Source of the DNA: Sciurus carolinensis
Lineage: Eukaryota; Chordata; Mammalia; Rodentia; Sciuridae
Length of the DNA: 64,000 nt
NCBI RefSeq assembly: GCF_902686445.1
Contig: NC_062227.1
Span: 27,272,777-27,336,776, forward strand
Direction of reading: 5' to 3'
Shown here: positions 10,700 through 21,111 of the stretch, piece by piece
How positions within the stretch are numbered: position 1 is the stretch's first letter
How the letters are laid out: the number at the start of each line of letters is the position of its first letter
The notes under the pieces: model-generated
Database searches by the model: none
Told to the model about the DNA's origin: nothing
What the model saw: only the letters and a program-made list of their open reading frames with translations
Position numbers and translations under genes: made by a program

Positions 10700-12260
10700 A
10701 TGGTCAAAACAGACAAATAAATAATAGTGGAGTAGGAATACTAAATCAAAACCTGATTCCTTGAATTGACCAGTGAAATTGACAACTTCTTGGCAAGACT
10801 GATCAAGGAGGAAAAAAGAAATGGTCCAAAATAAATGATGTTAGGAATAAAAAGGGAGGCATAATTATAGAGAAGGGTGTTTGAGTAACAGGCAAGAATA
10901 CTGGGTACACATTTGAAAATTCTAGATGCCATTATTAGCTTTCAAAAATATAAACATTATCAAAATGGGTTAAATGCATAGAAAATTTTAAGAGAACAAA
11001 AATTATAGAAGCAATTAGGTAGTCAAAAAAAATCTATCCCTAAAATAGATATGAGTGTCAGAAAATTTTATGTGATCCCTACTAAAGCTTGAAAAAACAA
11101 ATTTTTAAATTATAAAAAACCCACATCTATCTGATAATACAAAAAGTTTGCAAATATCTTAACTAATTAGAAAAGGTTAGCAAACACTGATACCAAATTA
11201 AATGACAGAGTACATCCACAGAAGGAAAGCTATAAGCCTATCTCACTTATAAATATGGATACAAAATTCCTAAATTAACCAATAGTCATTAACGTACAGC
11301 AATGCCTCTAAAGAATGACAAGTGGATTAATTGCCACTTATATTAACTGTGTAAATCAGTTCAGTTGAGGAAATCCATTAATGTTATTATCTGTGTTAAC
11401 ATAAAAGAAAATGTATGATTAGGTTCTGAAAAGTACATTTAATAAAATACAAAACCCGTTACTGATTTTCAAAGAAATAGCAAGCAATAGAGGAAACTTC
11501 TTCTAACTTGCTGTTACAGAAAGCATCATAATCAATGGTAAGACATTAACTCAACATCAATAAAAGTGAAGAATAAGACGATTGATATCTGATATCTCAG
11601 CTGTTTTTCAATACCACAGAATTCCTAACCAAGGCAAATAAATCCCAAACATGTAGTTGGTGACAGGAGCAGATTTTTATTATTTAAGATAATTACACTG
11701 ACTATCTAGAATCAAAGATCAACAGCTAATTATTAGAACTAATAAAAGATTAATCTAAAAACAGAATGTCAAAACCAAGTTGGGGGGCTGGAGTCGTAGC
11801 TCAGTTGGTAGAGCGCTTGCCTGGCATGTGTGAGGCCCTGGGTTCGATACTCAGCACCACATATAAATAAATAAAATAAAACATCCATTGACAATTTTTA
11901 AAATTCTTTGAAAAAAAACCAAGTTGGTCAGAATAGAAATCAATAAGCAAAAATAAAGGGTTTTCCTGCATAACACCCACAACTCACTAGAATTCTTTAA
12001 AAAAAAAAAAAAACCCTCTTTACCATAGTAATCAATATCATAAAATTCCTAGGAATAGCTATACAAAGAAACATTCAAAACTTACTGAAGACAACTATTA
12101 AACTTCTGTGAAATGCATAAGGCCCCAAGTAAACCGAAACAATATGCCAAACTCCTGAAAAGAAAAACTTTGTTTTTAGAATACCTGTTGTTCGCAATTT
12201 TATTCTATAAATTTAATAGGATCTCCATCAAAGGGCCACAAGGAGTTTTCATCTGTTCTA
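10700..12260 (+). mobile_element. old L1 (L1M-like) ORF2 relic, sense
   Basis: The text follows L1 ORF2 from upstream of the reverse transcriptase into the part after it: GGAAAGCTATAAGCCTATCT near 11223 (the region preceding RT motif A), AAGCATCATAATCAATGGTA near 11521, and ATCATAAAATTCCTAGGAAT near 12038. Stops and indels are everywhere, so no domain is intact. An ID SINE sits inside it at 11784-11914. The part at 10505-10700 may belong to the same relic. Confidence 0.65.
11784..11914 (+). mobile_element. ID SINE with extended non-poly(A) 3' tail, sense
   Basis: The body GGGCTGGAGTCGTAGCTCAG with GGTTCGATACTCAGCACCAC retains A-box-like and B-box-like pol III promoter elements. The target-site duplication AAAACCAAGTTGG is perfect at 11771-11783 and 11915-11927. 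Between the B box and the duplication the tail is not pure A. It runs CATATAAATAAATAAAATAA, then ACATCCATTGACAATTTTTA, so this copy carries a distinct 3' extension. It interrupts the old L1 ORF2 relic and is therefore younger than it. Confidence 0.9.
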
Positions 12261-12264
12261 AAAT

Positions 12265-12810
12265 GTTGACGGAAAAATGGATATAAAAGAAGAAATGTGC
12301 AATTCAAAGAATTTTAGAGACGAAAGAGGGATGGGGAGAAGAACGTGGAGGCAGAACATTGAGGTGGAAACACTCCCCTGGGGCCACTCCCCACACCCTC
12401 CAAGTGCCTCTCTCTGTGGCTGTTAAGAACTGTCAATAGATTCATAAGCTGGTTAGGAATTGAAATGCAATATCCTGCACTGGTGTAAAAGCCAGAGTAG
12501 AGACCCTAGCATGGGCTTCCCTTTCTTCCCTTTCTTCCCTGGAATTTCACACACCCACCAGGTGCCAAGCAGAACAGAGGAGCTAAGTAGGCAGCTTCCG
12601 GGAAGCAGGACGTCAGGTCAGGAGGAAGGAGGAAGCAGAGAGTGGTTCTGCAGGCTCCAGAGACGGAAGGCAAGAACATCATTTTCTCAATCAATCACTT
12701 CCCTTCAAATCCTGGAATGATCACTTGGAAAAGGGAGTCCATGTGTGGAGAGAGGAGAGGGAAATCCCACAAAGAAGTATGGAGCTGAATGCAAGAGTTT
12801 CTCCAACACA
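12265..12810. other. unique sequence, no gene seen
   Basis: Slightly more G+C than its neighbours. The frames 12460-12720 (+) and 12506-12694 (-) overlap and match no family I know. No repeat is recognised. Confidence 0.45.
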
Positions 12811-12814
12811 AATA

Positions 12815-12990
12815 CAGGTCGAACCTCCCTTATCTGAAATGCTTAAGACTTCGAAGAGTTTGGATTTTAAATTACTTTTTATTTTGGAATATTTGTAAAT
12901 GCATAATGAAATAACTTGGGGATGGAAGCCAAGTCTAAGCACAGAGTTCATTTATGTCTCACATACATCTCACCAGAGGAGCCTGAAGGT
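12815..12990. mobile_element. ancient repeat fragment, probably DNA-transposon derived
   Basis: GGTCGAACCTCCCTTATCTG, followed by TTTGGAATATTTGTAAATGC and AACTTGGGGATGGAAGCCAA, resembles a widespread old mammalian interspersed repeat with ends of the 'cctaatccgaaat' type. I place it only loosely in the Tigger/MER group and cannot name the family. Confidence 0.4.
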
Positions 12991-13215
12991 AATTTTATTT
13001 TTCACTTAATTTTTAGTGCATCTGCATTTCCACTGTACCCATTATGAGGTCAGCTATGGAATTTGTGTCATTGGCAAGGGAGTCTTTTGGTTTATTGTAT
13101 TGGTAGTATTTTTTTTACACCAATAACATATTTAATTATGACTTTTTTATTAGAATTCAATGTATTCTTTTGTATTAGAATCAACATGTTGAAAACAGAG
13201 AGAGAATACGGATCA

Positions 13216-13300
13216 GAGGCTGGGGATATAGCTCAGTTGGTAGAGTGCTTGCCTAGCATGCACAAGACCCTGGGTTCAATCCCCAGCACCACCCAAAAAA
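13216..13300 (+). mobile_element. ID SINE, sense
   Basis: A near-consensus copy: GAGGCTGGGGATATAGCTCA, then GTGCTTGCCTAGCATGCACA and GGGTTCAATCCCCAGCACCA, ending in A7. It is flanked by the direct repeat AGAGAGAATAC(G/A)GAT at about 13199-13213 and 13305-13319, with one mismatch. It is young, with pol III boxes intact. Confidence 0.9.
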
Positions 13301-13539
13301 AGAGAGAGAGAATACAGATGAGAATAGACAGAGGATAGCACATGAAACCTCAACCCCATGCCTGGTCTCACCAGTATGGAACTTGGAGCAGCTCCCAGCA
13401 CGGAGATACTGAATGCAGGTAGGATGGAACATGAGGCAGTTAGCATTAACTCATGAGGAAATGAGTGAAGAACCACTGGGAGTGGGGAGCTGCTCTCCTC
13501 GAGTTCTCTTCTGTGGTGATTTAGTTGTTATTCATAGTT

Positions 13540-14127
13540 GAAAAGGAATAAGGAAAATATGGAACCCCAAGACCTGCAGCAAGAACACTTAGCTTTCTTG
13601 AGCTCTAAAAAGATGGTCTTGTGGTGAACAGAAACACAAGTCAAATGTATTAGAAATGACCACCATCAGCAATGGCTTGTCTTCTTGCTGGTCTTGCCCT
13701 TCCAGGACCCAAAGCACTCCATTGCTTCCATGATGCTCAGATCTCATTGACCTTCCCAAAGCCCACACATAGTTGCCATCCAGACAATACAGATGAAAAA
13801 CTGGGGACTGTTTTGTGTTTGGTCCAGCATTTGCCATGGACAAGATGCCATGACCTGTATGCTTCCGGATGAAGTTCTCATCATCAGATTTTTCCTGGTA
13901 GATGGACTTGCCACCAGTGCAATGATGGCATGTGAATTCACTACCTGATGTATAAATCCTGGAATAATCTGTGAAAGCAGAAGCCTTATCACCAAATCCT
14001 TTCTCTTCAGTGCTCAGAGCACAAAAGTGTTCTACTACTTTTGGAATTTTGTTTGCAAATAGCTCCAAGGGGACACCCCCAATGAAACACTATCAATGGT
14101 GATGTCAAAAATGGTAGGGTAGACCAT
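13540..14127 (-). pseudogene. PPIA (pseudogene): cyclophilin A (PPIA) processed pseudogene
   Basis: Functional PPIA is a cytosolic peptidyl-prolyl cis-trans isomerase of about 165 residues. On the minus strand a start codon at 14125-14127 opens a PPIA-like N-terminus, which shifts frame after about 20 codons. From 14068 another frame carries recognisable PPIA text: ELFANKIPKVVEHFCALS, EKGFGDKAS, then GGKSIYQEKSDDENF and HTGHGILSMANAGPNT. Residues of the catalytic region are altered: the segment that should read through the FHRIIPGF-type motif has shifted frame. The 3' part matches the PPIA 3' UTR down to about 13540. Introns are absent and coding lesions are several, so it is a retrocopy and not a gene. 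I did not find a clear poly(A) tail or target duplication. Confidence 0.9.
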
Positions 14128-14202
14128 AGCTGGCAGCAGGCAACTGCAGTTGACAGGCCATCTGCAAAAAGCTCTTCTTAGGTTCTTAATAATGCAGCTG
14201 CA

Positions 14203-14281
14203 GGGGCTAGCAGTACTGTGGCTCAGTGACAGGGCATTTGCCTAGCATGTGCAAGGTTTCATCCCAAACACTCCCCCACGT

Positions 14282-14322
<41 letters not shown>
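14203..14322 (+). mobile_element. degenerate ID SINE followed by (CA)n
   Basis: GGGGCTAGCAGTACTGTGGC, then TTTGCCTAGCATGTGCAAGG, is a decayed ID body at about 14203-14275. It is followed by a CA microsatellite of about 20 units at 14281-14322 instead of an A-tail. The microsatellite may have grown from the SINE tail. Confidence 0.7.
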
Positions 14323-14324
<2 letters not shown>

Positions 14325-14329
14325 TCAAA

Positions 14330-14795
14330 AGGAGAACACAGCACCCTACAGTTGTGCAATTACTCATCTAGGAAGGCCAATCAACAGCTAAGTTCCCCTA
14401 ATTCCTCATCCCTCATTTTGATGTTCTCCATTCTTTCAGATATCGATTGAATCATTAAGAAGATCCAATTTGCTTCCAGTTTATAAATGCTTGAGAATCT
14501 GTGGACTTGCTTTTTTTTTTTCATGAATGTAATCATTTACTTTTTTTTTTTTTGAGAATTTTCAAGTTCACCCAAAATAAATAAATAAATAATAATGGGT
14601 TATAATAGAATTGCCTCTTAATTCCACAAGTAGACTTGTATTTGTTCCTCTAAAAAGTTAATAAAGCTGTTTAAACTATATAGCAAAAAGCTCAACTTCT
14701 TTGGTATTAAAAACATATTCATCTGCCACATTAGCAAAGCATTTTAAAAATACTAAATGATACTAAATGCCAGGTGAAGTGATGGACCCAGTACT
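14330..14795. other. unique A+T-rich sequence
   Basis: Contains T-runs at about 14512-14521 and 14541-14553 and an (AAAT)n patch near 14575-14592. No gene recognised. Confidence 0.4.
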
Positions 14796-14799
14796 CTGT

Positions 14800-15036
14800 C
14801 ATTACCAAGAGAGAATAAATACATCAAAAAAACAGTGCAGCGATATCCCATAATGTTGGCCTAACCTTTATTCAGCAATTCCTCTTCTATGATCTATGTG
14901 AAGAAAAAAATCTTAGTTTGAGAATGAATGCACATACACTGACATGTCTGTTATCTCTGGATAATTTTCTTACCCTTACACTTTTGCAGTTTCCAAATTT
15001 TCAGTAATGAATGTGAGTTACTTTTATGGTGGAAGG
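14800..15036 (+). mobile_element. old L1 3' end, sense
   Basis: GTTATCTCTGGATAATTTTC, then TTCCAAATTTTCAGTAATGA and GTGAGTTACTTTTAT, is the classic end of an L1M-type 3' UTR. The upstream part is diverged, and its left edge is a guess. Confidence 0.5.
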
Positions 15037-15045
15037 AAGCCATCT

Positions 15046-15150
15046 TTTTTTTTTAAATTTACTTTTATTGTAAACAAATGGGATACATCTTGTTTCTCTG
15101 TTTGTACATGAAGTAGAGGCATACCATTTGGGTAAGCATACATTTATTTT
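15046..15150 (-). mobile_element. short L1 3'-end fragment, antisense
   Basis: After a T-run, the text TTTTATTGTAAACAAATGGG and TTCTCTGTTTGTACATGAAG is close to the antisense 3' end of the full-length L1 at 28.04-28.13 kb. It is a strongly 5'-truncated insertion of the same general lineage. Confidence 0.75.
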
Positions 15151-15169
15151 TAAAAGAAAGGACAATTGT

Positions 15170-15300
15170 GGACCAGAGTGTCAGGCAGATCTAAATTCAA
15201 ACCTGCCCATCTTATTTTGTGACCTTGGGAAAATCACTTCATCACTGAGGCCTGTCACACTAAGTGGCTATAAAAATTAAGTGCATAAATGTTATGTTGC
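15170..15300 (+). mobile_element. MIR, sense
   Basis: CTAAATTCAAACCTGCCCAT, then GTGACCTTGGGAAAATCACT, follows the MIR core (tRNA-like body, then CORE-SINE). It is an old, immobile SINE. Confidence 0.65.
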
Positions 15301-15332
15301 TCCACTGTGAGTAGCAAATCAGTCCATGCCAA

Positions 15333-15365
<33 letters not shown>

Positions 15366-15371
15366 TGTGTC
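15333..15371 (+). repeat. (GT)n microsatellite
   Basis: Roughly 18 GT units with one TA interruption. Confidence 0.95.
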
Positions 15372-15459
15372 CTGGCTTCTCATTTTATGTCCTAGGCTCC
15401 CTGGAGCAGCTTTGGTCTACAAGTAATATAATAGGTTGAAAGATTTTGTTAAAACTTTT

Positions 15460-15650
15460 CTCAATGTGCCAATTACCATGTAAGTACTTTATGTCGTTTC
15501 ATTCTTACTGCAAATTGAGAAGAGAGGCATGGATGGAGAGAGTGCAGCTGGAGTTGTTGAAGTTATTTGTGCAAAATCACCAAGGTTGGCAGCTTAAAGA
15601 AACAAGATGCAAATCCAAAGCTGGGCTGGTGTCAAACCCGGTGCTCTTGA
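15460..15650 (-). mobile_element. MIR, antisense
   Basis: GTAAGTACTTTATGTCGTTT, then GCAAAATCACCAAGG and CTGGGCTGGTGTCAAACCCG, reads as a reversed MIR. A sense MIR follows about 40 bp later, giving an inverted pair. Confidence 0.6.
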
Positions 15651-15689
15651 GGGATCTGGGGATTCACACAATTGAATACAATTGAGACG

Positions 15690-15815
15690 TCTCCACTCAG
15701 GATATTGGATAATTTACTTTAACCTCTCCGAACCTTGAAGGATGTCTAGAGATCTCAAACAAAATGAGTATGAAGGGCATTTATAAAGCATAAAGTACCG
15801 TGCAAAGACCTGCCA
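15690..15815 (+). mobile_element. MIR, sense
   Basis: GATAATTTACTTTAACCTCT, then AAAATGAGTATGAAGGGCAT and ATAAAGTACCGTGCAAAG, matches the second half of MIR. Confidence 0.55.
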
Positions 15816-15819
15816 TCCA

Positions 15820-16395
15820 CTGGGTATTTATTCTTGAAAACCCTGTCTGTGCACAAACCCAGTTTTCCTAAATATTTCATTTACTTCATTCTCTCTGTTC
15901 TTGTTCCCCTGCCATCCCTAGTATTTCTTCTCTATTTTCCATATTTCCCTATTTGGGTGATTTTTACAGCTTTCTAGGATTCAGATGTTGGAGTAGCTGA
16001 AGCTGTTCCTTCTTCCTGCCCCCACTGTGTGTCCTTGTCCCCTGTGTTCCCTCACACACCTCTGCTCCTCTTTCCCTCCCATCCCCATCACTGCAGCCTG
16101 CACTGGGGAAAAGCTCGCCTCTCCTGTCTCACCAACTGTGTTATCTCCTTGGACATCCAAGCCTTTTCATATATTTTCACATCACTCAGTGACATCACAA
16201 TTATTTTTGATTGATTTATACTATGAGGATAATTCACCTTGTTCCTATATAGATTAATTACCCATGTCCTCTTTTTTTTTTTTTTCCTAAAAACCACTAT
16301 TTAAATAATGGGCTTCTTACATTTTTATTTCACTTTAACTCCCAAAATGAAATTCGCAGCCATCAACTTGAACTGTAGAAAAGATGCTAATTGAC
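15820..16395. other. unique sequence, pyrimidine-rich in part
   Basis: A C/T-rich stretch lies at about 16010-16090 and a T-run at 16270-16285. The overlapping short open frames at 16027-16257 (+) and 16088-16297 (-) are not convincing genes. Confidence 0.45.
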
Positions 16396-16397
16396 TT

Positions 16398-16610
16398 CTT
16401 TTTGGGGGGCTGGGTACCAGGGATTGAACTTAGGGGCACTCAACCACTGAGCCACATCCCCAGCCTTATTTTGTATTTATTTAGAGACAAGGTCTCACTG
16501 AGTTGCTTAGTACTTGTGCTTTTGCTGAGTCTGGCTTTGAACTTGCAATCCTCCTACCTCAGTCTCCAGAGCCACGGGGATTACAGATGTGCACCACTAT
16601 GCCAGGCTGC
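16398..16610 (-). mobile_element. dimeric squirrel SINE (B1 + ID), antisense
   Basis: GGGATTGAACTTAGGGGCAC and GAGCCACATCCCCAGCCTTA (reversed ID half) are followed by TTATTTAGAGACAAGGTCTC. A reversed B1 half then ends GATGTGCACCACTATGCCAG. Confidence 0.9.
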
Positions 16611-16794
16611 TAGATGATTAATATCAACATTCTCCCTTGTAGAAAAATATCCCATTGTGTTTGTTGACATTCAGCAATTTGTGACATCTTGAGAAAAAGT
16701 ATAACTATTTGAATGTTTTTGCTGAAACATTTATAACTTTCATTTTTAACAAGTTAAGAAAGTTCTGCTGTATGGTGCATCAAAAGTGTAACCA

Positions 16795-16878
16795 GGGCTG
16801 GGGATATAGCTCAGCTGGTAGGTTGCTTGCCTTCTAAGCACAAGGCCCTGGATTCAATCCCCAGCACCCAAAAAAAAA
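16795..16878 (+). mobile_element. ID SINE, sense, with perfect target duplication
   Basis: GGGCTGGGGATATAGCTCAG to CAATCCCCAGCACCC plus an A-tail. The 13-bp duplication AAAAGTGTAACCA is exact at 16782-16794 and 16879-16891, marking an L1-mediated insertion that is young on the scale of this window. Confidence 0.95.
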
Positions 16879-16899
16879 AAAAGTGTAACCAATAAAATT

Positions 16900-17335
16900 G
16901 TGTGCTATTCTCCTTAACTAGGGTTTATCTGTCTTGGTTGAACTTATAACAATAACTATCTGTTGAGCTCCTGTCACATGAAAGGCACACTGCTGGAACT
17001 TCAGGGAATGTACACAATTAAGTTTAAATGCCGCCTGTGAGAAATCAGGAGAAGTCTGGAGTCAGGGGAGGAGGAATGGAGAGTGGCAACACAGACTATG
17101 CAAGTTGCTGCAGCCCTTAGTATTGAAGAACTCTTAGCATTGTCAGGAACATTTGACGGCCAAGAGATACATGGCTTGGAGCAGTTATGATTGACATCCC
17201 AAAGAAGGTAGAATTAAGATAGAATGTGATGCATATAATCAGAAGACTAGGAGTACTGGGGACAGCTAGGACAACTCAGCAGCAGGAAAGAAGATAACAG
17301 TGTAGATTTGAGAATTACAGTACAAAGAAGGATAC
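16900..17335. other. unique sequence with possible L2 fragment
   Basis: The part at 16955-17030 (GTTGAGCTCCTGTCACATGA, then AGGCACACTGCTGGAAC) faintly resembles the tail region of LINE-2. The rest is unassigned. Confidence 0.35.
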
Positions 17336-17339
17336 AGAG

Positions 17340-18240
17340 GAGCATTACATAATGACAAAGCGATTGATTCTCCAAGAAGAATTTATAGTCCTAAGTATGT
17401 ATGAACCTAACAACGGATCTTCAGAATACATGAAGCAAAGATTAGTAGAATTGAATGTTGATCTAAACAAATCCACAGTTATATTTGGAAACTTCAACAC
17501 TTCTCTCTCAGTAATTAATAGAACAAGTAGACAGGAAATCAATAAGGATTTAGAAGAATCCATCAATACCTACCGGATTCTGCTGACTTGACCCGATAGT
17601 TTTAGAACTTTCAACTCGACGATAGAAGAATATACATTTTTCTAAATGCACATGAAACATTCATCGAGATAGATCATATTGTAGCTCATTAAATAAACGT
17701 CAACAAATTTAATAGAACTGAGAATATACCAAGTATATGTTTTGATCACAATGAAATTAAGTCAGATAAAAAAGAAAACATAAAGATGGAAAAATCCCCA
17801 ATATTTAAAATTAAGCAACACACTGCTAAGTAACCCATGGGTCAAAGAAAAGTCAAAATAAAAATTTTAAAAACATTTGAAATGGAATGAAAAGGAAAAC
17901 ACCAGCTGGGCAAGGTGGCTCATATCTATAATCCCAGCGACTGGGGAGGCTGAGGCAGGAGGATCGCACGTTGGAGTCTAGCCTCAGCAGATTAGCAAGG
18001 ACCAAAGAAGCTTAGTAACACTCTGTCTCAAAATAAAAATAAATAAATAAAAGAGAACTTTGGATATAGCTCAGTGGTGAAGTGCCCTTGAGCTCAGTGA
18101 TAAAGTACCCTTGGATTGAATCTGCAGTACAAAAAAAAAAAAAAAAAAAGAAGAGAAAAGAAAATGTAAACACCACCTATCAAACACAATGAAAGCAGTA
18201 CTTGTAGGAAAATTTATAGCATTAAATTCTTATATTAATC
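17340..18240 (+). mobile_element. old L1 ORF2 endonuclease-region relic, sense, split by a SINE
   Basis: The 17352-17591 frame keeps endonuclease-like text, including a degraded form of the L1 GDFN motif (GNFNTSLSVINR). The relic resumes after the SINE at about 18155 with AATGAAAGCAGTACTTGTAG and AATTTATAGCATTAAATTCT, which is the region just after the endonuclease in L1M ORF2. Stops and indels make it non-functional. Confidence 0.7.
17904..18148 (+). mobile_element. dimeric squirrel SINE with duplicated A-box segment, sense
   Basis: The B1-like half GCTGGGCAAGGTGGCTCATA ends in CTCTGTCTCAAAATAAAAAT. The ID-like half follows. Within it a 23-bp unit starting GCTCAGTG(G/A)T(G/A)AAGT is tandemly repeated at 18069-18091 and 18092-18114, duplicating the pol III A-box segment. 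An A19 tail follows. Near-matching AAAGGAAAACACC and AAAGAAAATGTAAACACC flank it as a decayed target duplication inside the L1 relic. Confidence 0.85.
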
Positions 18241-18249
18241 AAATGATTA

Positions 18250-18674
18250 AGTTATTAACTAAATAAGTTAATTAGCAATAAAGCTGTCTTTATTTAGTTC
18301 TTCTCAGCTTAGAGAGCAGTTTTGTTCATCCTTTGCTAATTGATCTTTACATTAAAGAGACAGAGACAAAAGAGCAACTGAATGACTCAGTCTAAACCAG
18401 CTTTAGCAAATGGCAAACTATACCTAATCTCAAACTCCAGTCATCTCTAAAATGCCCAGAGACGTTCTTTTTTCTCCAGCCTGATCAGTAGCTTCCTCAC
18501 AGATTTCTTCTACACTGTTCCCAGGCCTACAGTATATCAGTAACTCAGATTTTCCCCAACTGTGAGACAGAATTGAGCATTCTAGTCTCCAGCTTTCGAA
18601 TACATAAAAAGTGATTATTTGGCACAAATAACCTTTTCTGTCCAGCTTCAGTTCCATTGAAGTTACCAAATTAT
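18250..18674. other. unassigned sequence
   Basis: Not recognised as L1. A 79-codon open frame (18430-18669, minus strand) matches no family I know. A faint LTR-end look (AATAAAG on the minus strand near 18280-18295) is too weak to call. Confidence 0.35.
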
Positions 18675-18687
18675 AAAATCAAACCAA

Positions 18688-19531
18688 TGCACACCACAAA
18701 GATGACAGACAGTACTCATGTCTTTTTGTTCTTCTCTCATGGAAGCACCCATCCCCAGATGCCTTTAAGGCCTGCTCTTCCCCAACCGGACTTCTACCAT
18801 GGACCCCTCAATTAACCCAATTTCTAAAAAGGGAATTCCAAACTGCTTGCCCCACGCTGCCCCCTTTCAGCTCCAAGAAGCCAGAGTGGTCATTGACCCC
18901 CTTTTCCCTACAGCAAAGGAGTTCCTAGAATTAGAGGGGTAAATGAAGTCAGAATTGGGGACAGGCAGTTAGTATAGAAATAGGGGATCAGTCAAATGGA
19001 GGAAATGAAGTCCATGAAAACCATCTGCCTTTGGAAGTCTGGAAGGAGAATGGACTTTTTACATCTTACCTGCAAAATCAGCCCTAGTCACTTAGGCAGG
19101 AAGGAGAGAGAAGGCTTCAGAAAGAACTGGAGAGCAAAAGATTTTCTTATAAAAACAGAAATGGGGGAATATAATGTATAAAGCTTTTCCCCCGCCCATC
19201 AGATTTAGTCATTTTCCCTGCCTCCCAACCACTTGTCAATCTGTGAACATCCTGGCTAGCTATTGGTTCATCAGTCAACTTGGAAGTATCCTTCTCCAAT
19301 ATTGGTCCCCTGTTAGCCCGGCAGAATTCAACTGTTTACTATAGAGTCCCTGCCATCTTTTTCCCACTCTTCTGTCTGTCCTCCTCACTTTTCTCTATCC
19401 TCCTGGCTTTCACACTCTCTCTAGCGTGCGCCCTTTCCCTTTCCTTTCTCTTTTCCTCTCATTTTCTCTCTTACCCTGCAGGGAGACACTCTGTTTGCTT
19501 AATAAACTCCCTTATGTGAAAAAAAAAAAAA
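18688..19531 (+). mobile_element. poly(A)-tailed retrocopy of a probable endogenous retroviral transcript
   Basis: The 13-bp direct repeat AAAATCAAACCAA is exact at 18675-18687 and 19532-19544. Between the copies the insert ends in an A-run (19519-19531, continuing into the repeat), 13 bp after an AATAAA at 19501-19506. These are the marks of an L1-mobilised polyadenylated RNA. The insert looks retroviral. An env-3'-like tail is followed by a purine-rich GAAATGGGGGAA at about 19155-19168, a likely polypurine tract. A roughly 345-bp U3-R-like segment then has a CCAAT-type box (TATTGGTTCAT, 19261-19271) and a long C/T-rich part. No U5 follows the tail, as expected if the copied RNA ended at the R poly(A) site. 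The class is probably ERV1-like. No intact reading frame is present. Confidence 0.65.
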
Positions 19532-19544
19532 AAAATCAAACCAA

Positions 19545-21110
19545 CTTGATGGCAAATCAGTGATCACTTTCAAAAGAACTCCTCAGTATCAAGCAAAGTA
19601 GAGATAATGGAGAATTCAAGAGAACAAAAACAGAAAGAACTCTACAACATTGAAGGTGGAGGGAGTTAGGTCAAAGGAGAACACAGGACTGTAACTTCAG
19701 TCCATTGTGTGACTGGACCAGATAAATACCTTCTGAGGTTATCTAAGGAAATCCCTGTGTGTTAAAAGTAAAAAATCCATTTGGTTTTCTTTTGGGACAC
19801 AGACTGAGATCAAGTGGGTTAATTGCCCACATGAAGCTCTGGGATTTGAAAACACAGGCTTGTAAAGTTTATAAAACAGTTATTGACCATTGGAAAAGTG
19901 TTTTCACATGATACCTATGTGTCATTAAATCTATTTCTAAATCTACTGAATGACAACTGTACATCTACACCAGGTATAATAAATGAATAGCCTTGTCCTA
20001 AACACCAAGGAAGTTTCTCCTGTGATAAGAAAGGGATGGTTTCTTACATAGGAAACTTCTGATTTAAGCTGGTTTTGCTGAATTAAACAAAGGAAGGAGA
20101 TTTTTCAATGAAGATAAAGCCTCTAATTAGCCTGTAAGTGAATTGGATGCTGATGCATATAATCACTGCTTGGGGGAAATAATCAAACCTCATGACCGCC
20201 CACATTTTTTTTTTCTGCCTTGGTGACTTGTCTGGGCAGTAAATAATTAGCTTCTTGATTTTTAAAGAGGCTGACATTTGGAAAGATTCTGCAAATAGTA
20301 TTTTCCTTCTCCTTTTTCATTGACCCATTTAATTCCACCATCCAATTGTACCAAGACTGCCTGGCCTGCCTCAGTAATTTTCTCATGGAATATATAGAAC
20401 AATATAGAATGATCTGATCTATTTTTATGTCCCATAAATACCAAAAACCCTCCGTTTCATAGACTTGTAGTCTTCAGTTGTGAGATTGTGATGTGTTCCC
20501 CCTCAACCACTTTGACAAGTTGAGGCCTTCACCTTACACATGTTCTCTTTGTTTTAGAATCAACTATAAAAAACAGATTTCAAAAAGAAGGGATTATAAG
20601 GGGGAAAAAAAAGATTTTCCTCAACTACCTTAGTGTTCCTGGCTGGTTGTGAAAATAACTCAGAAAGATTAATTGAAGAAAAGCATATGAATTAATTTAA
20701 TAAATTTCACATTACATGGGAATCATCATAAGGAAATTAGGCCCAAAGAAATGGATAACCCCATATCTTTTCTTGCTGAGTTCGATGATAGTAGGAGAGA
20801 AGGATGCTTGGACAAGGAAGGTATGACCTAATAGTAATCAGCCAGTGATGGACAGGTACTTATCATTAGGCTTATCAAGGCCTATTTCTTCAGATTCTTC
20901 TCCATGACCTTCAAAGATAAGGATGTTTCTGCTTTTGATATTTGCTCAATTTCCTTCAGTATAAATAACTCATTATGCCAAAGTGCCATATTTTGAGGTG
21001 ATGTGTTCTCAGTCACCCCAAGAATAAATTTAAATTTTTAATAATGGAAAGGTCATTAAACATTATGATAGTCTATTTCCCATAAGAGAAATCCTTAAAA
21101 TAAAATAAAT
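19545..21110. other. unique sequence, no gene seen
   Basis: A+T-rich and single-copy-looking. The overlapping minus-strand frames at 20083-20444 are shorter than 70 codons and match no protein I know. Confidence 0.45.
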
Positions 21111-21111
21111 T

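Noticed and set aside
11800..11870. tRNA-like sequence with A and B boxes
   Set aside because: It is an ID SINE with a target duplication and tail, not a tRNA gene. The same holds for the copies at 13.2, 16.8 and 48.5 kb.
18430..18669. 79-codon minus-strand frame as a pseudogene exon
   Set aside because: No protein family recognised, no poly(A) or duplication on its own, and it directly abuts the retrocopy target site.
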